Shown: positions 26,931 to 35,224 of the stretch, piece after piece | Numbering within the stretch: position 1 is the first letter of the stretch | How the letters are laid out: each line of letters begins with the position of its first letter | From: PALSA-1196 sp036833805 | GTDB lineage: Bacteria > Pseudomonadota > Gammaproteobacteria > Steroidobacterales > Steroidobacteraceae | DNA length: 51,339 nucleotides | Direction: 5' to 3' | NCBI GenBank assembly: GCA_036833805.1 | Contig: DAITPA010000007.1 | Span: 1 to 51,339 of the forward strand | Made by a program: the position numbers and the translations under genes | Notes under the pieces: model-generated | What the model was told of the DNA's origin: nothing | What the model saw: only the letters and a program-made list of their open reading frames with translations | Databases searched by the model: none

Positions 26931-27300
26931 CGTCGTGTAAACCTCGAAGATCGGCCTTAAGCTTGCGAGCAGAACACACACTCGCCGTCGCGCCTAGCTG
27001 ATTTTGCGCTTATCCGCTGATACGGACAGTACGGCCCCGGGATTCGTTCCCGTGCCGCAACAGAATCACCTCACGTTTATGTCAAGAACCCTTAAGATCC
27101 CTGCCGGTTGACGGCACGTAAGAGCTGATCTTGCGGCACGCTCCAGCGCGCGGGAACCGCGCCGTCGCATCAGCGGTCATAGCTTAACGTAAGCCTCGTG
27201 CAGTGCGCCGCGCAGCTTCTACGATCGCGCAGAAGCGTCAACCTTCACAGGCTCTCGTGCGTTTACATAGCTGATGGATGGGCTGGAAGTGGAGTATCTA
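26931..27300. other. Divergent intergenic region, DUF2844 / glycine-zipper lipoprotein
   Basis: This 370-bp stretch has no supported gene. It must carry both divergent promoters. GTGCCGCA (27052-27059) and TGCGGCAC (27132-27139) form an 8-bp inverted repeat about 70 bp apart, which may be chance. No RNA gene was recognised. Confidence 0.4.
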
Positions 27301-27864
27301 ATGAAGAGCTCGAATGGCAGACCGTTTCGTGTTTTCGCGGCAGCGTCGCTTGCCACGCTGCTGTGCGCGTGCGTGGTCGCTCCACCGCCGCGGCCGCGCG
27401 TGGTTGAGGCACCGCCGCCGCGAACCGACATTTACGCGTATCCGTCCAACGGACAGACCCCCGAACAGCAGGATCGCGATCGCTACGATTGCTTTCAGTG
27501 GGCCATCCAACAGACGGGTTTTGATCCCAGCTCGCCAAGCGTGGCGCCGCACGAGCGCATCCAGGTGGTGGGCGCACCGCCGGCCGTGGTGCCGGGCTCA
27601 GGCGTGGCTGCGGGCGCGGTGACGGGAGCCATTCTCGGATCAATCGTGTCCCGGCCGCGGGATGCGGGCGCGGGTGCACTGGTGGGCGCGGTGCTCGGAG
27701 GGGTGCTCGGAGGCGCTGCGGAATCCGCGCAGAACCAACAGGCCGCACAGGCGAACACCCGGATCGTGGAGCGTCGCCAATCAGCCCAGCTTGAGCTTAA
27801 GGCGGGCGATTTCCGGCGTGCGGCCGGCGCGTGCCTGGAAGCGCGTGGCTATAGCGTGCGCTGA
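27301..27864 (+). CDS. Glycine-zipper lipoprotein with a split Cys/Trp module
   Basis: A 187-residue predicted lipoprotein (signal then LLCAC, Cys24, and a Pro-rich linker). Residues 43-76 form a module beginning DIYAYPSNGQTPEQQ and containing DRYDC...W...GFDP. A glycine-zipper segment follows (GAVTGAILGSIVSRP, then GALVGAVLGGVLGGA), as in the YMGG/SlyB-like outer-membrane proteins, and the chain ends in CLEARGYSV. The module and the tail recur in the next gene (see that entry). The ATG at 27301 gives the signal peptide. The gene is 20 bp upstream of the DUF6515 gene and probably co-transcribed with it. An envelope-stress or outer-membrane role is inferred from the glycine zipper. Confidence 0.82.
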   Translation: MKSSNGRPFRVFAAASLATLLCACVVAPPPRPRVVEAPPPRTDIYAYPSNGQTPEQQDRDRYDCFQWAIQQTGFDPSSPSVAPHERIQVVGAPPAVVPGSGVAAGAVTGAILGSIVSRPRDAGAGALVGAVLGGVLGGAAESAQNQQAAQANTRIVERRQSAQLELKAGDFRRAAGACLEARGYSVR

Positions 27865-27884
27865 AGGGTACGGGAGTTTTGGCA

Positions 27885-28556
27885 ATGAATGGGAAACTTA
27901 AGCTTCTCGGCGCATTGGTGGCGTTTGGCCTCATGACCGGGACCGCATGGGCGGCCGAGCAATACCATCACGACACGCGCTATCACATGGACCATACGTA
28001 TCCGGCGCGCGGCAACAGCGTGCGCGCGCTGCCTTCAGGGCACGTTCCGGTGTACGACCGGGCCCGCAACCCCTATTACTTTCACGGCGGCGTGTGGTAT
28101 CGCCCTAACGGTGGCCGGTTCGTCGTGGTCGGCCCTCCGATTGGCGTTTTTGTTCCCGTGCTGCCTGCCTACTACACGACGGTGTGGTTCGGCGGCTTCC
28201 CGTACTACTACGCGAATGACACCTACTACAACTGGGTCCCCGCGCAAGGTCAGTACGAGGTGGTCGATCCGCCGACAGGGGCTGACACCAACCCCAATGA
28301 CAACGCTGCCAACGACGCGCCGGCAACCGAGCCGGCGGCGGCTGCAGGCGAGCTTTACACCTATCCGAAGAACGGCCAGACGGCTGAACAGCAGGAGCAG
28401 GATCGCTACGAATGCCATCGCTGGGCGTCGGATCAGTCAGGCTTTGATCCGACGCAAAACCTGGGTGCTGGGGCACCGCCGGACTCGACGAAGCGCGCGC
28501 AGTACCAGCACGCGATGACCGCATGCCTCGAAGGCCGGGGTTACTCCGTCAAATAG
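27885..28556 (+). CDS. DUF6515 exported protein with a C-terminal Cys/Trp module
   Basis: A 223-residue exported protein. The signal peptide is about 1-23 (TGTAWA). The DUF6515 core is Tyr/Pro/Gly-rich (YYFHGGVWYRPNGGRFVVVG, PVLPAYYTTVWFGGFPYYYA, NDTYYNW). After an Asn/Asp/Ala/Pro linker, residues 156-189 repeat the module of the previous gene (21 of 34 identical: YPKNGQT, EQQ, DRYEC, W, GFDP), and the tail is CLEGRGYSVK. Function is unknown; in other genomes the core is found in cell-envelope proteins. GGGAG lies upstream of the ATG. Its stop overlaps that of the RND permease gene on the other strand by 8 bp. Confidence 0.85.
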   Translation: MNGKLKLLGALVAFGLMTGTAWAAEQYHHDTRYHMDHTYPARGNSVRALPSGHVPVYDRARNPYYFHGGVWYRPNGGRFVVVGPPIGVFVPVLPAYYTTVWFGGFPYYYANDTYYNWVPAQGQYEVVDPPTGADTNPNDNAANDAPATEPAAAAGELYTYPKNGQTAEQQEQDRYECHRWASDQSGFDPTQNLGAGAPPDSTKRAQYQHAMTACLEGRGYSVK

Positions 28557-31500
28557 TTTCTTTGCTCTGTACGACACCCGGCGCGTCGAGCTTCTCGCCG
28601 AGCAGGCGCCGGATCGCGACGTAGAACACCGGCACCAGTATCAGGCCGAATAAGGTTGCGAACAGCATTCCGCCGATGACACCCGTGCCGATGGCGTGCC
28701 GGGCATTGGCGCCCGCGCCGGTCGAAATCGCCAGCGGCAGTACGCCCAGAATGAATGCGAACGACGTCATCAGAATCGGGCGCATGCGCAAGCGTCCCGC
28801 TTCAATCACGGCCGCGCGCAACGTCTTGCCCTGGCGCTGCAATTCCACCGCAAACTCAACGATCAGGATCGCGTTCTTGGCCGCAAGTCCGATGATCGTG
28901 ATCAGGCCGATTTTGAAATACACATCGTTCGGCAGTCCGCGCACGTCGGCTGCAAGCACGGCGCCGAGCACACCCAAGGGGACGATCAGCAGCACCGCGA
29001 CCGGAATGGTCCAGCTCTCATAGAGCGCGGCGAGACACAGGAACACGACAAGGATCGATAAGCTGAACAACATCGGCGCCTGGCTGCCGGAGACCAGCTC
29101 CTGCAGAGATTGCCCGGCCCAATCAAAGCTGAAGCCCTTCGGCAGATCGCGCTCGATGATGTTTTGCATCGCGCGCATCGCTTGGCCTGAGCTTCTCCCC
29201 GGCGCCGGCTGCCCCTGAATTTCGATTGCGGAATAACCATTGAAGCGCACGAGGCTCGGCGACCCCATGACCCAGGAGGGATGCAGGACGGTCGACAGCG
29301 GCACCATCGGCACTCCCGCGCTCGGCGTTGCTGCCGGGTTGCTCGTCGCTGTCGCTCGGGAAGCGGCTAGCGCGCTGGGCAGGAAAAAATCCCCGATCAC
29401 ATCCGGATTCATGCGAAATGGCGCGTCCGCCTGGATTACGACGCGCAGGATGCGGCCTTGGTAGAAAAAGTCGTCGACGTATACCGGAGCGAGCATCAGT
29501 TGCAGCGCGGCATACACATCACTCGCCGAGAATCCCATGGACTGCGCCTGCACACGATCGACGGAGAGTTTCAACTGCGGTGAGTCCTGCAGGCCGTTCG
29601 GATGCACGCCCGCCAACGTGTGGGTGTCCGCGGCTGCCTTGCCGAGCAACTGATTCTGCGCTTGCACGAGCGCTGCGTGGCCGGCGCCGATGCGGTCCTG
29701 CAGATACATGTCAAAGCCGCCAAACTGGCTCAAGCCCTGCACGGTGGGCAGATTGACGACGAACGCCTGCGCATCCGTAAGTCCCATGAAGAGCGCGCCG
29801 TTTGCGTGTTTGATGAAGTCCGTGGCATTGGTCTTGCGCTTATCCCAGGGCTTGAGACGAACAAAGGCGAGCCCGACATTGTCACCCACGCCGACATAAC
29901 TGAAGCCGCTCACCTGGAACACGTATTGAACGGCCGGATCCTTCTTCAGAATTGCATCGACCTTCGACATGACCTTGATGGTGCGCTCGATGGCGGCGCC
30001 CGGAGGCAGCTGCACGATGGCAAGCGCGTAACCTTGATCCTCTTCCGGCAGGAAGCTGCCCGGCAGCCGCGAGAACAGGAGGGCGCACAGCGCGACGATG
30101 ACGAAGAAGCCAATCATCCACGCAGGCGCTCGGCTGACCGCCGAGCTCGTCCGCCGCGTATAGGTCTTCAGGGTCCAGTCGAAAGAACGGTTGAACCACC
30201 TGAAGAACACGTTCGGCTTGCCGTGCATTGCCGTCAACATGCTGGCGCACAGTGCTGGCGTGAAGCTCAACGCGAGAAAGGCGGAGAACGCGGTCGATAC
30301 CGCGATGGTGAGCGCGAACTGCCGATAGATGACGCCGACGCTGCCGCCCTGCAAGGCACTCGGGATGAACACGGCGGCGAGCACCGAGGTGATCGCGACG
30401 ATGGCGCTCGTGATCTGCCCCATCGCCTTGTGCGTCGCCTCTTTGGGAGCAAGCTTCTCCTCGCGCATGATGCGTTCGACGTTTTCGATGACGACGATCG
30501 CATCGTCGACGACGATGCCGATCGCGAGCACCATGCCAAACAAGGTGAGCTGATTGATGGTGAAGCGGAAGGCATACATGCCAATGAACGCGCCCATGAG
30601 CGCCACCGGCACCACCAACGTCGGGATCAGCGTGGCACGCAGGTTCTGCAAAAACACCAGCATCACGATGAAGACGAGGATCATGGCCTCGATCAGCGTC
30701 TTTACGACTTCGTTGATGGAGAAGTGAATGAAATCGGTGCTGTCGTACGGCACGAACCAGGAAACGCCGGCGGGCAGGCTGGTCTGCAGAGAACGCATGC
30801 GCGCTTTCACCGCCTCGGCTACCGCAAGCGCATTCGCTCCGGGCAGCAATTGCACGGCGACGCCTGCGACCGGCACATTATCCAACTGCGTGTCGCGGCC
30901 GTACTGGAAGGCGCCGAGCTCGACTCGTGCAACATCCTTCAGGCGCACCGTGGTGCCGTCGGTGTTGGTGCGCAGGATCACATCGTCAAACTGCGCGGGC
31001 GTGGAGAAGCGTCCTTCAGCGAGCACCGTCGCCGACATCCCTTGCCCTGCGACCAGCGGCTCAGATCCAACTGAACCCGCGGCGAATTGCACGTTTTGCG
31101 CGCGCACGGCGTTCAGGACCGCAGAGGGAGCGAGGCCGTAGCCTTGCAACTTGGCCGGGTTCAGCCAGATGCGCATCGCATATTCGGAGCCGAACTGGGT
31201 TGTGCTGCCGACGCCGGGCACGCGCTGCAGAGGATCGAGCAGGCGCGAAGCAATGACGTTGTTAAGCGCGTAGGAATCCTTTGAGCCATCCTCTGACTTC
31301 AATGCCATGACCATCAGGAACCCGGGATTCGCCTTGGCGACCGTCACGCCTTGCGCCGTGACCTCGGCGGGCAGTCGCGGCAGTGCGAGCGACAGGCGGT
31401 TCTGCGTCTGTACCTGCGCGATGTCCGGGTTCGTGCCGGTGTCGAAAGTCAGGGTGATCGTTGAACCGCCGCTCGAGCTTGAGGTCGAGCTGAAATACAG

Positions 31501-31725
31501 CAGGTGATCGATGCCGTTCAATTGCTGCTCGATGACCTGTGTCACGGTCTTCTCGACCGTGTCGGCATTGGCGCCGGCAAAGGTCGCCGACACGATGACC
31601 TGAGGAGGCGCGATCTGCGGATACGACTCGATCCCCAGCTCGCGCAGGCAGATGACGCCTGACAGCGTGATGAGGATCGCGATCACCCACGCGAAAATCG
31701 GGCGGTCGATAAAGAATTGCGGCAT
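28549..31725 (-). CDS. RND (HAE1) multidrug efflux permease, AcrB/MexB-like
   Basis: Proton-driven inner-membrane trimeric pump, about 1058 residues, complete. It starts MPQFFIDRPIFAWVIAI, the usual family start. The proton-relay Asp pair is in GIVVDDAIVVIENVERIM (helix 4) and the Lys in GLAAKNAILIVEF (helix 10). Large periplasmic loops (GANADTVEKTVTQVIEQQLNG and NLPTVQGLSQFGGFDMYLQD) are present. ATG at 31725 is chosen; the frame is open into the adaptor gene but without family resemblance. It lies 16 bp downstream of the adaptor, and no outer-membrane factor is encoded beside them, so a TolC/NodT protein from elsewhere must complete the pump. Confidence 0.96.
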   Translation of the reverse strand: MPQFFIDRPIFAWVIAILITLSGVICLRELGIESYPQIAPPQVIVSATFAGANADTVEKTVTQVIEQQLNGIDHLLYFSSTSSSSGGSTITLTFDTGTNPDIAQVQTQNRLSLALPRLPAEVTAQGVTVAKANPGFLMVMALKSEDGSKDSYALNNVIASRLLDPLQRVPGVGSTTQFGSEYAMRIWLNPAKLQGYGLAPSAVLNAVRAQNVQFAAGSVGSEPLVAGQGMSATVLAEGRFSTPAQFDDVILRTNTDGTTVRLKDVARVELGAFQYGRDTQLDNVPVAGVAVQLLPGANALAVAEAVKARMRSLQTSLPAGVSWFVPYDSTDFIHFSINEVVKTLIEAMILVFIVMLVFLQNLRATLIPTLVVPVALMGAFIGMYAFRFTINQLTLFGMVLAIGIVVDDAIVVIENVERIMREEKLAPKEATHKAMGQITSAIVAITSVLAAVFIPSALQGGSVGVIYRQFALTIAVSTAFSAFLALSFTPALCASMLTAMHGKPNVFFRWFNRSFDWTLKTYTRRTSSAVSRAPAWMIGFFVIVALCALLFSRLPGSFLPEEDQGYALAIVQLPPGAAIERTIKVMSKVDAILKKDPAVQYVFQVSGFSYVGVGDNVGLAFVRLKPWDKRKTNATDFIKHANGALFMGLTDAQAFVVNLPTVQGLSQFGGFDMYLQDRIGAGHAALVQAQNQLLGKAAADTHTLAGVHPNGLQDSPQLKLSVDRVQAQSMGFSASDVYAALQLMLAPVYVDDFFYQGRILRVVIQADAPFRMNPDVIGDFFLPSALAASRATATSNPAATPSAGVPMVPLSTVLHPSWVMGSPSLVRFNGYSAIEIQGQPAPGRSSGQAMRAMQNIIERDLPKGFSFDWAGQSLQELVSGSQAPMLFSLSILVVFLCLAALYESWTIPVAVLLIVPLGVLGAVLAADVRGLPNDVYFKIGLITIIGLAAKNAILIVEFAVELQRQGKTLRAAVIEAGRLRMRPILMTSFAFILGVLPLAISTGAGANARHAIGTGVIGGMLFATLFGLILVPVFYVAIRRLLGEKLDAPGVVQSKETI

Positions 31726-31741
31726 CGAAGGGTCTCTTAGG

Positions 31742-32905
31742 CTACTGACCGGGCGGGGCGGGCGCCTCCGCTTTTGCCGGCGGTTGCCAGGGCGTTGCCT
31801 GCACGGGACTGCCGGGCCGCGCCTGCTGCAGACCGGAGACGATGACGCGATCGCCGTCGGCAACGCCGCCGCTTGCGATCCACACAGCGCCGTCCAAGCG
31901 GTCCGTGGTGAGGTGTTTGACGGCGGCCTTGCCGTCCGCACCGACCGTCAGCACAAAGAAGCCGGTGTCATCGCTTTGTACCGCTGCGGCGGGAATTCGA
32001 AATGCAGTTTGTGCGCCGCTCGTGACACGCACATTGACAAACATGCCGGGCAGCAATGCGTGCTCCGGATTCGGCACGATCGCACGCAGCGTGACAGAAC
32101 CGGTGGCGCTATCGACCGCCGCGTCCGAAAAATCGAGCGTGCCGCCGTGCGCGTAGTGGGTGCCGTCGGGCAGAGTGATATCTACCTGCGCCTTGTTCTG
32201 CTCAACGAGCTGCACATGGCCGCTGGCTTGCGCGCGCCGCAGCCGCTCGAGATCGGCAGCCGCCTGACTGAAGTTCACGTAGATCGGATCGATCTGTTCG
32301 ACCGTTGTCAGTAACGTCGCCTCGCCCTGTCCGACGAGTGCTCCTTCGGTGACCTGCTGCTGACCGGCGCGGCCGGCAATGGGGGCGGTTACATTGGCGT
32401 AACCCAAGTTGATGCGAGCGATCTCTACAGTCGCCTGGAATTGCTGCACGGCCGCCGCCGCCGTGCGCTCGTTGGCGCGCGCGTTATCAAGATCGTTCTG
32501 CGAGATGTAGTGCTCGGGTGCCAAATCGGTCGCCCGCTTGGCCAACACTTTTGCGTTGGCGGCGCTCGCTTCGGCGGAGGCGAGATTGGCGAGTTGCGCA
32601 TCCAAAGCGGCCTTCAGCGGATTGGGATCGATGAGGAACAGCGTCTGCCCCTGCTTTACATCCGCGCCTTCGGTATAGACGCGCTTCAAGAGCACGCCCG
32701 CGACGCGCGCGCGCACGTCCGCCTGTCTTGTCGGCGAGAGCCTGCCCACGAGATCGCGGATGAGCGGCACCTGTTCAGCATGGGCCGTGACGAAGGCGAC
32801 TTGCGGCGTCGGCATCGCCATCGGTGGCGGCGCCTTGGCGCAGCCGACGATAAGAGCCGGGACGGTCGCTACGATAAATATGCTTGCAGTTACAGCCGAT
32901 TTCAT
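31742..32905 (-). CDS. RND efflux periplasmic adaptor (AcrA/MexA-like lipoprotein)
   Basis: A 387-residue membrane-fusion protein. The lipoprotein signal (ALIVGC, Cys22) is followed by VRARVAGVLLKRVYTEGADV (first lipoyl half), an alpha-hairpin (EASAANAKVLAKRATDLA...), the second lipoyl half (INLGYANVTAPIAGRAGQQQ), a beta-barrel (QIDPIYVNFSQ) and a membrane-proximal domain (LPGMFVNVRVTSG, RIPAAAVQSDDTGFFVLTV), ending in a Pro/Ala tail. ATG at 32905 is chosen, since the signal peptide begins there; the frame stays open a further 86 codons. It is the first gene of a two-gene operon with the permease. The regulator is not apparent nearby. Confidence 0.95.
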   Translation of the reverse strand: MKSAVTASIFIVATVPALIVGCAKAPPPMAMPTPQVAFVTAHAEQVPLIRDLVGRLSPTRQADVRARVAGVLLKRVYTEGADVKQGQTLFLIDPNPLKAALDAQLANLASAEASAANAKVLAKRATDLAPEHYISQNDLDNARANERTAAAAVQQFQATVEIARINLGYANVTAPIAGRAGQQQVTEGALVGQGEATLLTTVEQIDPIYVNFSQAAADLERLRRAQASGHVQLVEQNKAQVDITLPDGTHYAHGGTLDFSDAAVDSATGSVTLRAIVPNPEHALLPGMFVNVRVTSGAQTAFRIPAAAVQSDDTGFFVLTVGADGKAAVKHLTTDRLDGAVWIASGGVADGDRVIVSGLQQARPGSPVQATPWQPPAKAEAPAPPGQ

Positions 32906-33116
32906 ATGGGGGTTACGGAGCGCATCAGGATGCAAGGAGCGAGCGTGCTGAACGGGGCGTGATCGTATCATTTTGTCGGCGCGCCCCGACAAGTGATGCG
33001 CGACCTCGCGCCTGTCTCGCAAGCGCTGTGAAATGAGCACTATTCGTGTGCGGCCCCGGCATGTCTCTTGCTTTGCCGCGCGCGCGGGCAAGCATGTACT
33101 GACCCGCGGGGCAGTC

Positions 33117-34373
33117 ATGCACCGACACGCGCTTGCCGCCGCGGCAATCCTCTCTGCGTTCACTCTCGTCGTGCGTCATGCAACGCACGCCGTTGCGGAG
33201 GCTGCTCGCGATCCGAGCGCAGTCACGCGCGGCGCGCGCACCATCCGGCAGTGCGGGCGGGAGACTCCGGCGCCGGCGCGCCGCTGTCCGGTATGCATAG
33301 TTACGAGCGGGCATATTTTACGGTGGCCGAGGCTCTTTTCATCACACCTGAAGGGATCGGCGAAGGCTTCGGACCGCGCTTCAATCTTGACTCGTGCGCC
33401 GGTTGTCGCGCGCAACCATCGGTCGGCGGCGCATCGCCTACCGTCAATCCGCAGGTAGCGAGCGCAAGCGCCTACGGCGCAAGGAACAGCGTGCCGTCGT
33501 TCGTGCGCGCAAACGGTCCGATGCGCGCGGCGGGTCTCAAAGTGAATCCCGATGGCACGCCCGAGAGCGGCGTGCACGCGCTCTTCGTCGTGAGCGGCCG
33601 CGTCAATTGCAACGGCAATGCTTCGAACTGCAATATCGCGCAGGATGATTTTGCCGCCCATCTCGCGCACCACAACTTGAGCATGCGAATTTCGACGCCC
33701 GACCTACCGCAGCGGTCTCGTGGAGGCCAGCGACTCGAGCACGCGCACCGCAAATCTTGCGGCGCACGCCCAGATAAACAGCCGTGTTGGCATCACCGGC
33801 CGCTTCAATCACAGCGGCAACACCGGCACGGTCACCCGCTTTGGCTGGAGCGCGCAGGACTCCTCCGCGCTCATGTTTGCGGGCGAGGCCTATAACGTCG
33901 AGATGGGCATCACGAACGAGCTCTGTCCGATCGGGCGTGACGAAACTCCTGGCTGCGCCACCGCTGTGCAACCACCAGCGACACCAGCATGAGCGCCGCA
34001 GCGGGCATCCATGTTTCGAGCTCGACGCAATTGCTCGGCATGTTCGTGCGCTTCCTCGTTCCGCCCGCGCCTGCAGAGGCGACGCCCGGCTGGCGCGGCG
34101 TCCAGCGGCCACGGCAAAGAACTGTTTGCCAATACCGGCTGTGGGCTCTGCCACACGCCCAGTCTCACCACCGGCAACAGCAACGTCGCCGCGTTGCGCA
34201 ATCAGAGTGTGCGCCTGGACTCGCGCCTCGCGCGGCCTCAGGCGATTGAGCTGCAGGCGAGCCGCGGCGACTCAAAGTACGGTCCGTCGGAGGCGCGTGC
34301 CGTGCTTGGGTTCTACAAGAGCTTAAGTCCGAATGACACTCAGGACCTGCGCAATTTTCCGCGCTCACTATAG
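33117..34373 (+). pseudogene. Decayed di-haem oxidoreductase (DHOR/cytochrome c peroxidase-like)
   Basis: Homology to the ~450-500-residue periplasmic 'di-haem oxidoreductase' family runs through three alternating reading frames. A signal peptide begins MHRHALAAAAILSAF. A shift near 33.22 kb leads to GFGPRFNLDSCAGCRAQPSV and SGVHALFVVSGR. A shift near 33.71 kb leads to GITGRFNHSGNTGTVTRFGW and LMFAGEAYNVEMGITNEL. A shift near 33.98 kb leads to LLGMFVRFLVPPAP, and one near 34.10 kb to LFANTGCGLCHTPSLTTGNS and the end. The first haem motif is CAGCR instead of CxxCH, so it has lost its axial His. About 60 residues (the FRTAPLWG...HDGR section) are missing before the end. Four frameshifts plus a lost haem ligand indicate a pseudogene; sequencing error alone would not explain the deletion. 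Confidence 0.82.
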
Positions 34374-34389
34374 GGCGCGCGTTGAACGC

Positions 34390-34857
34390 TTAATCGAACT
34401 TGAGGTAGGTCAGCGGCAGCGCGGTCGTGTACTTGATCGTCTCGAGCGCAAAACTTGCGCTCACATCCAAAAACGCGACGGTTGCGATGAGGCGCTTGTA
34501 GACGACGTCATAGGCGTCGATGTCCGGCACGACAATGCGCATCAGATAGTCGACGTCGCCGCTCATCCGGTAGATCTCGGTCACTTCCGGGATCTCACGC
34601 ACTGCAGTTACGAACTGCTCGAACCAGGTCGCGTTGTGGTTCGCGGTCTTCAAGGTGACGAATACCGTGGTACCGAGGTTGAGAGCGCGCGCGTCAAGAA
34701 GCGCCACCGTGTGCTTGATGATGCCGTCGGCCTGCAGGCGCTTGATGCGCCGCCAGCAGGGCGCCTTCGAGAGCCCCACTCGATCGGCAATCGCGGCCGC
34801 GGTGAGCGTTCCATCGTGTTGCAGAAGGTCCAGAATTCTTCTGTCGAGCTTGTCCAC
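34390..34857 (-). CDS. Lrp/AsnC-family transcriptional regulator
   Basis: A 155-residue regulator. The N-terminal winged helix-turn-helix is MDKLDRRILDLLQHDGTLTA with recognition helix VGLSKAPCWRRIKRL. A hinge leads to the RAM ligand-binding domain (VTAVREIPEVTEIYRMSGDV, DYLMRIVVPDIDAYDVVYKR). The length matches Lrp-type proteins, which sense amino acids and form octamers. The start is a GTG with AGGA about 10 nt upstream. A large nested palindrome begins right at its start and covers its ribosome-binding site, so autoregulation is likely. It is divergent from the DUF6356/YeiH pair, which may be its target, and converges with the di-haem pseudogene. Confidence 0.94.
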   Translation of the reverse strand: MDKLDRRILDLLQHDGTLTAAAIADRVGLSKAPCWRRIKRLQADGIIKHTVALLDARALNLGTTVFVTLKTANHNATWFEQFVTAVREIPEVTEIYRMSGDVDYLMRIVVPDIDAYDVVYKRLIATVAFLDVSASFALETIKYTTALPLTYLKFD

Positions 34858-34901
34858 GCAACAATATTCCTAGATATAAACTTATATTGCAATATTGTTG
34901 C
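34858..34901. promoter_or_regulatory. Nested palindromic operator, probably for the Lrp/AsnC protein
   Basis: GCAACAATATT (34858-34868) and AATATTGTTGC (34891-34901) are exact 11-bp inverted arms whose centres are 33 bp, about three helical turns, apart. Inside them ATATAA-AC-TTATAT (34874-34887) is a second, almost concentric palindrome. The AT-rich composition contrasts with the GC-rich surroundings. Lrp-family proteins bind such AT-rich, helically phased sites. It covers the 5' leader of the regulator and lies 66 bp before the DUF6356 start. Confidence 0.72.
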
Positions 34902-34967
34902 ATGAAGAGCGCGTTATACCGTGAACTACGCAACCCCGTCGCCCATCTTTAGGACTACGATCCCTCG

Positions 34968-35222
34968 ATGCAGATTTTCAAGTTGTTCACCGCTCATCCG
35001 CAAACCGTCGGAGAGAGCTACGGCGAGCACTTGCTGCGGGCAAGCTCCTTCGGGCTGCGCATGATGCTCGCGGGCGTTGCCTGCTTGCTGCATGGCTTGC
35101 TGCCATTTCTGTTCGTGCGCACCGGCAGCCGTGCGATCAGCGAACTTAACGAGCAGATGGTTATCAAGCGATCTGCCGCATCCTCTCCGCGCGCATTACG
35201 CGTTGATCTTCTGAAGTCCTAG
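34968..35222 (+). CDS. DUF6356 small membrane protein
   Basis: An 84-residue protein with the family pattern: FTAHPQTVGESYGEHL at the N-terminus, then an amphipathic/hydrophobic helix (FGLRMMLAGVACLLHGLLPFLF) and RTGSRAISELNEQM. It is a single-pass or membrane-associated protein of unknown function. It ends two bases before the GTG start of the YeiH-type gene, so the two are almost certainly one operon and may be controlled by the divergent Lrp-type regulator. The C-terminal ~15 residues are not family-like and may be variable. Confidence 0.8.
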   Translation: MQIFKLFTAHPQTVGESYGEHLLRASSFGLRMMLAGVACLLHGLLPFLFVRTGSRAISELNEQMVIKRSAASSPRALRVDLLKS

Positions 35223-35224
35223 TC

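Noticed and set aside
27052..27139. 8-bp inverted repeat GTGCCGCA/TGCGGCAC
   Set aside because: The arms are about 70 bp apart in GC-rich DNA and not linked to any start or known motif, so chance is likely.
29602..31074. Long plus-strand open frame (~490 codons) opposite the RND permease
   Set aside because: Its translation is Arg/His/Asp-rich with no family resemblance. It mirrors the codon usage of the well-supported permease gene on the other strand.
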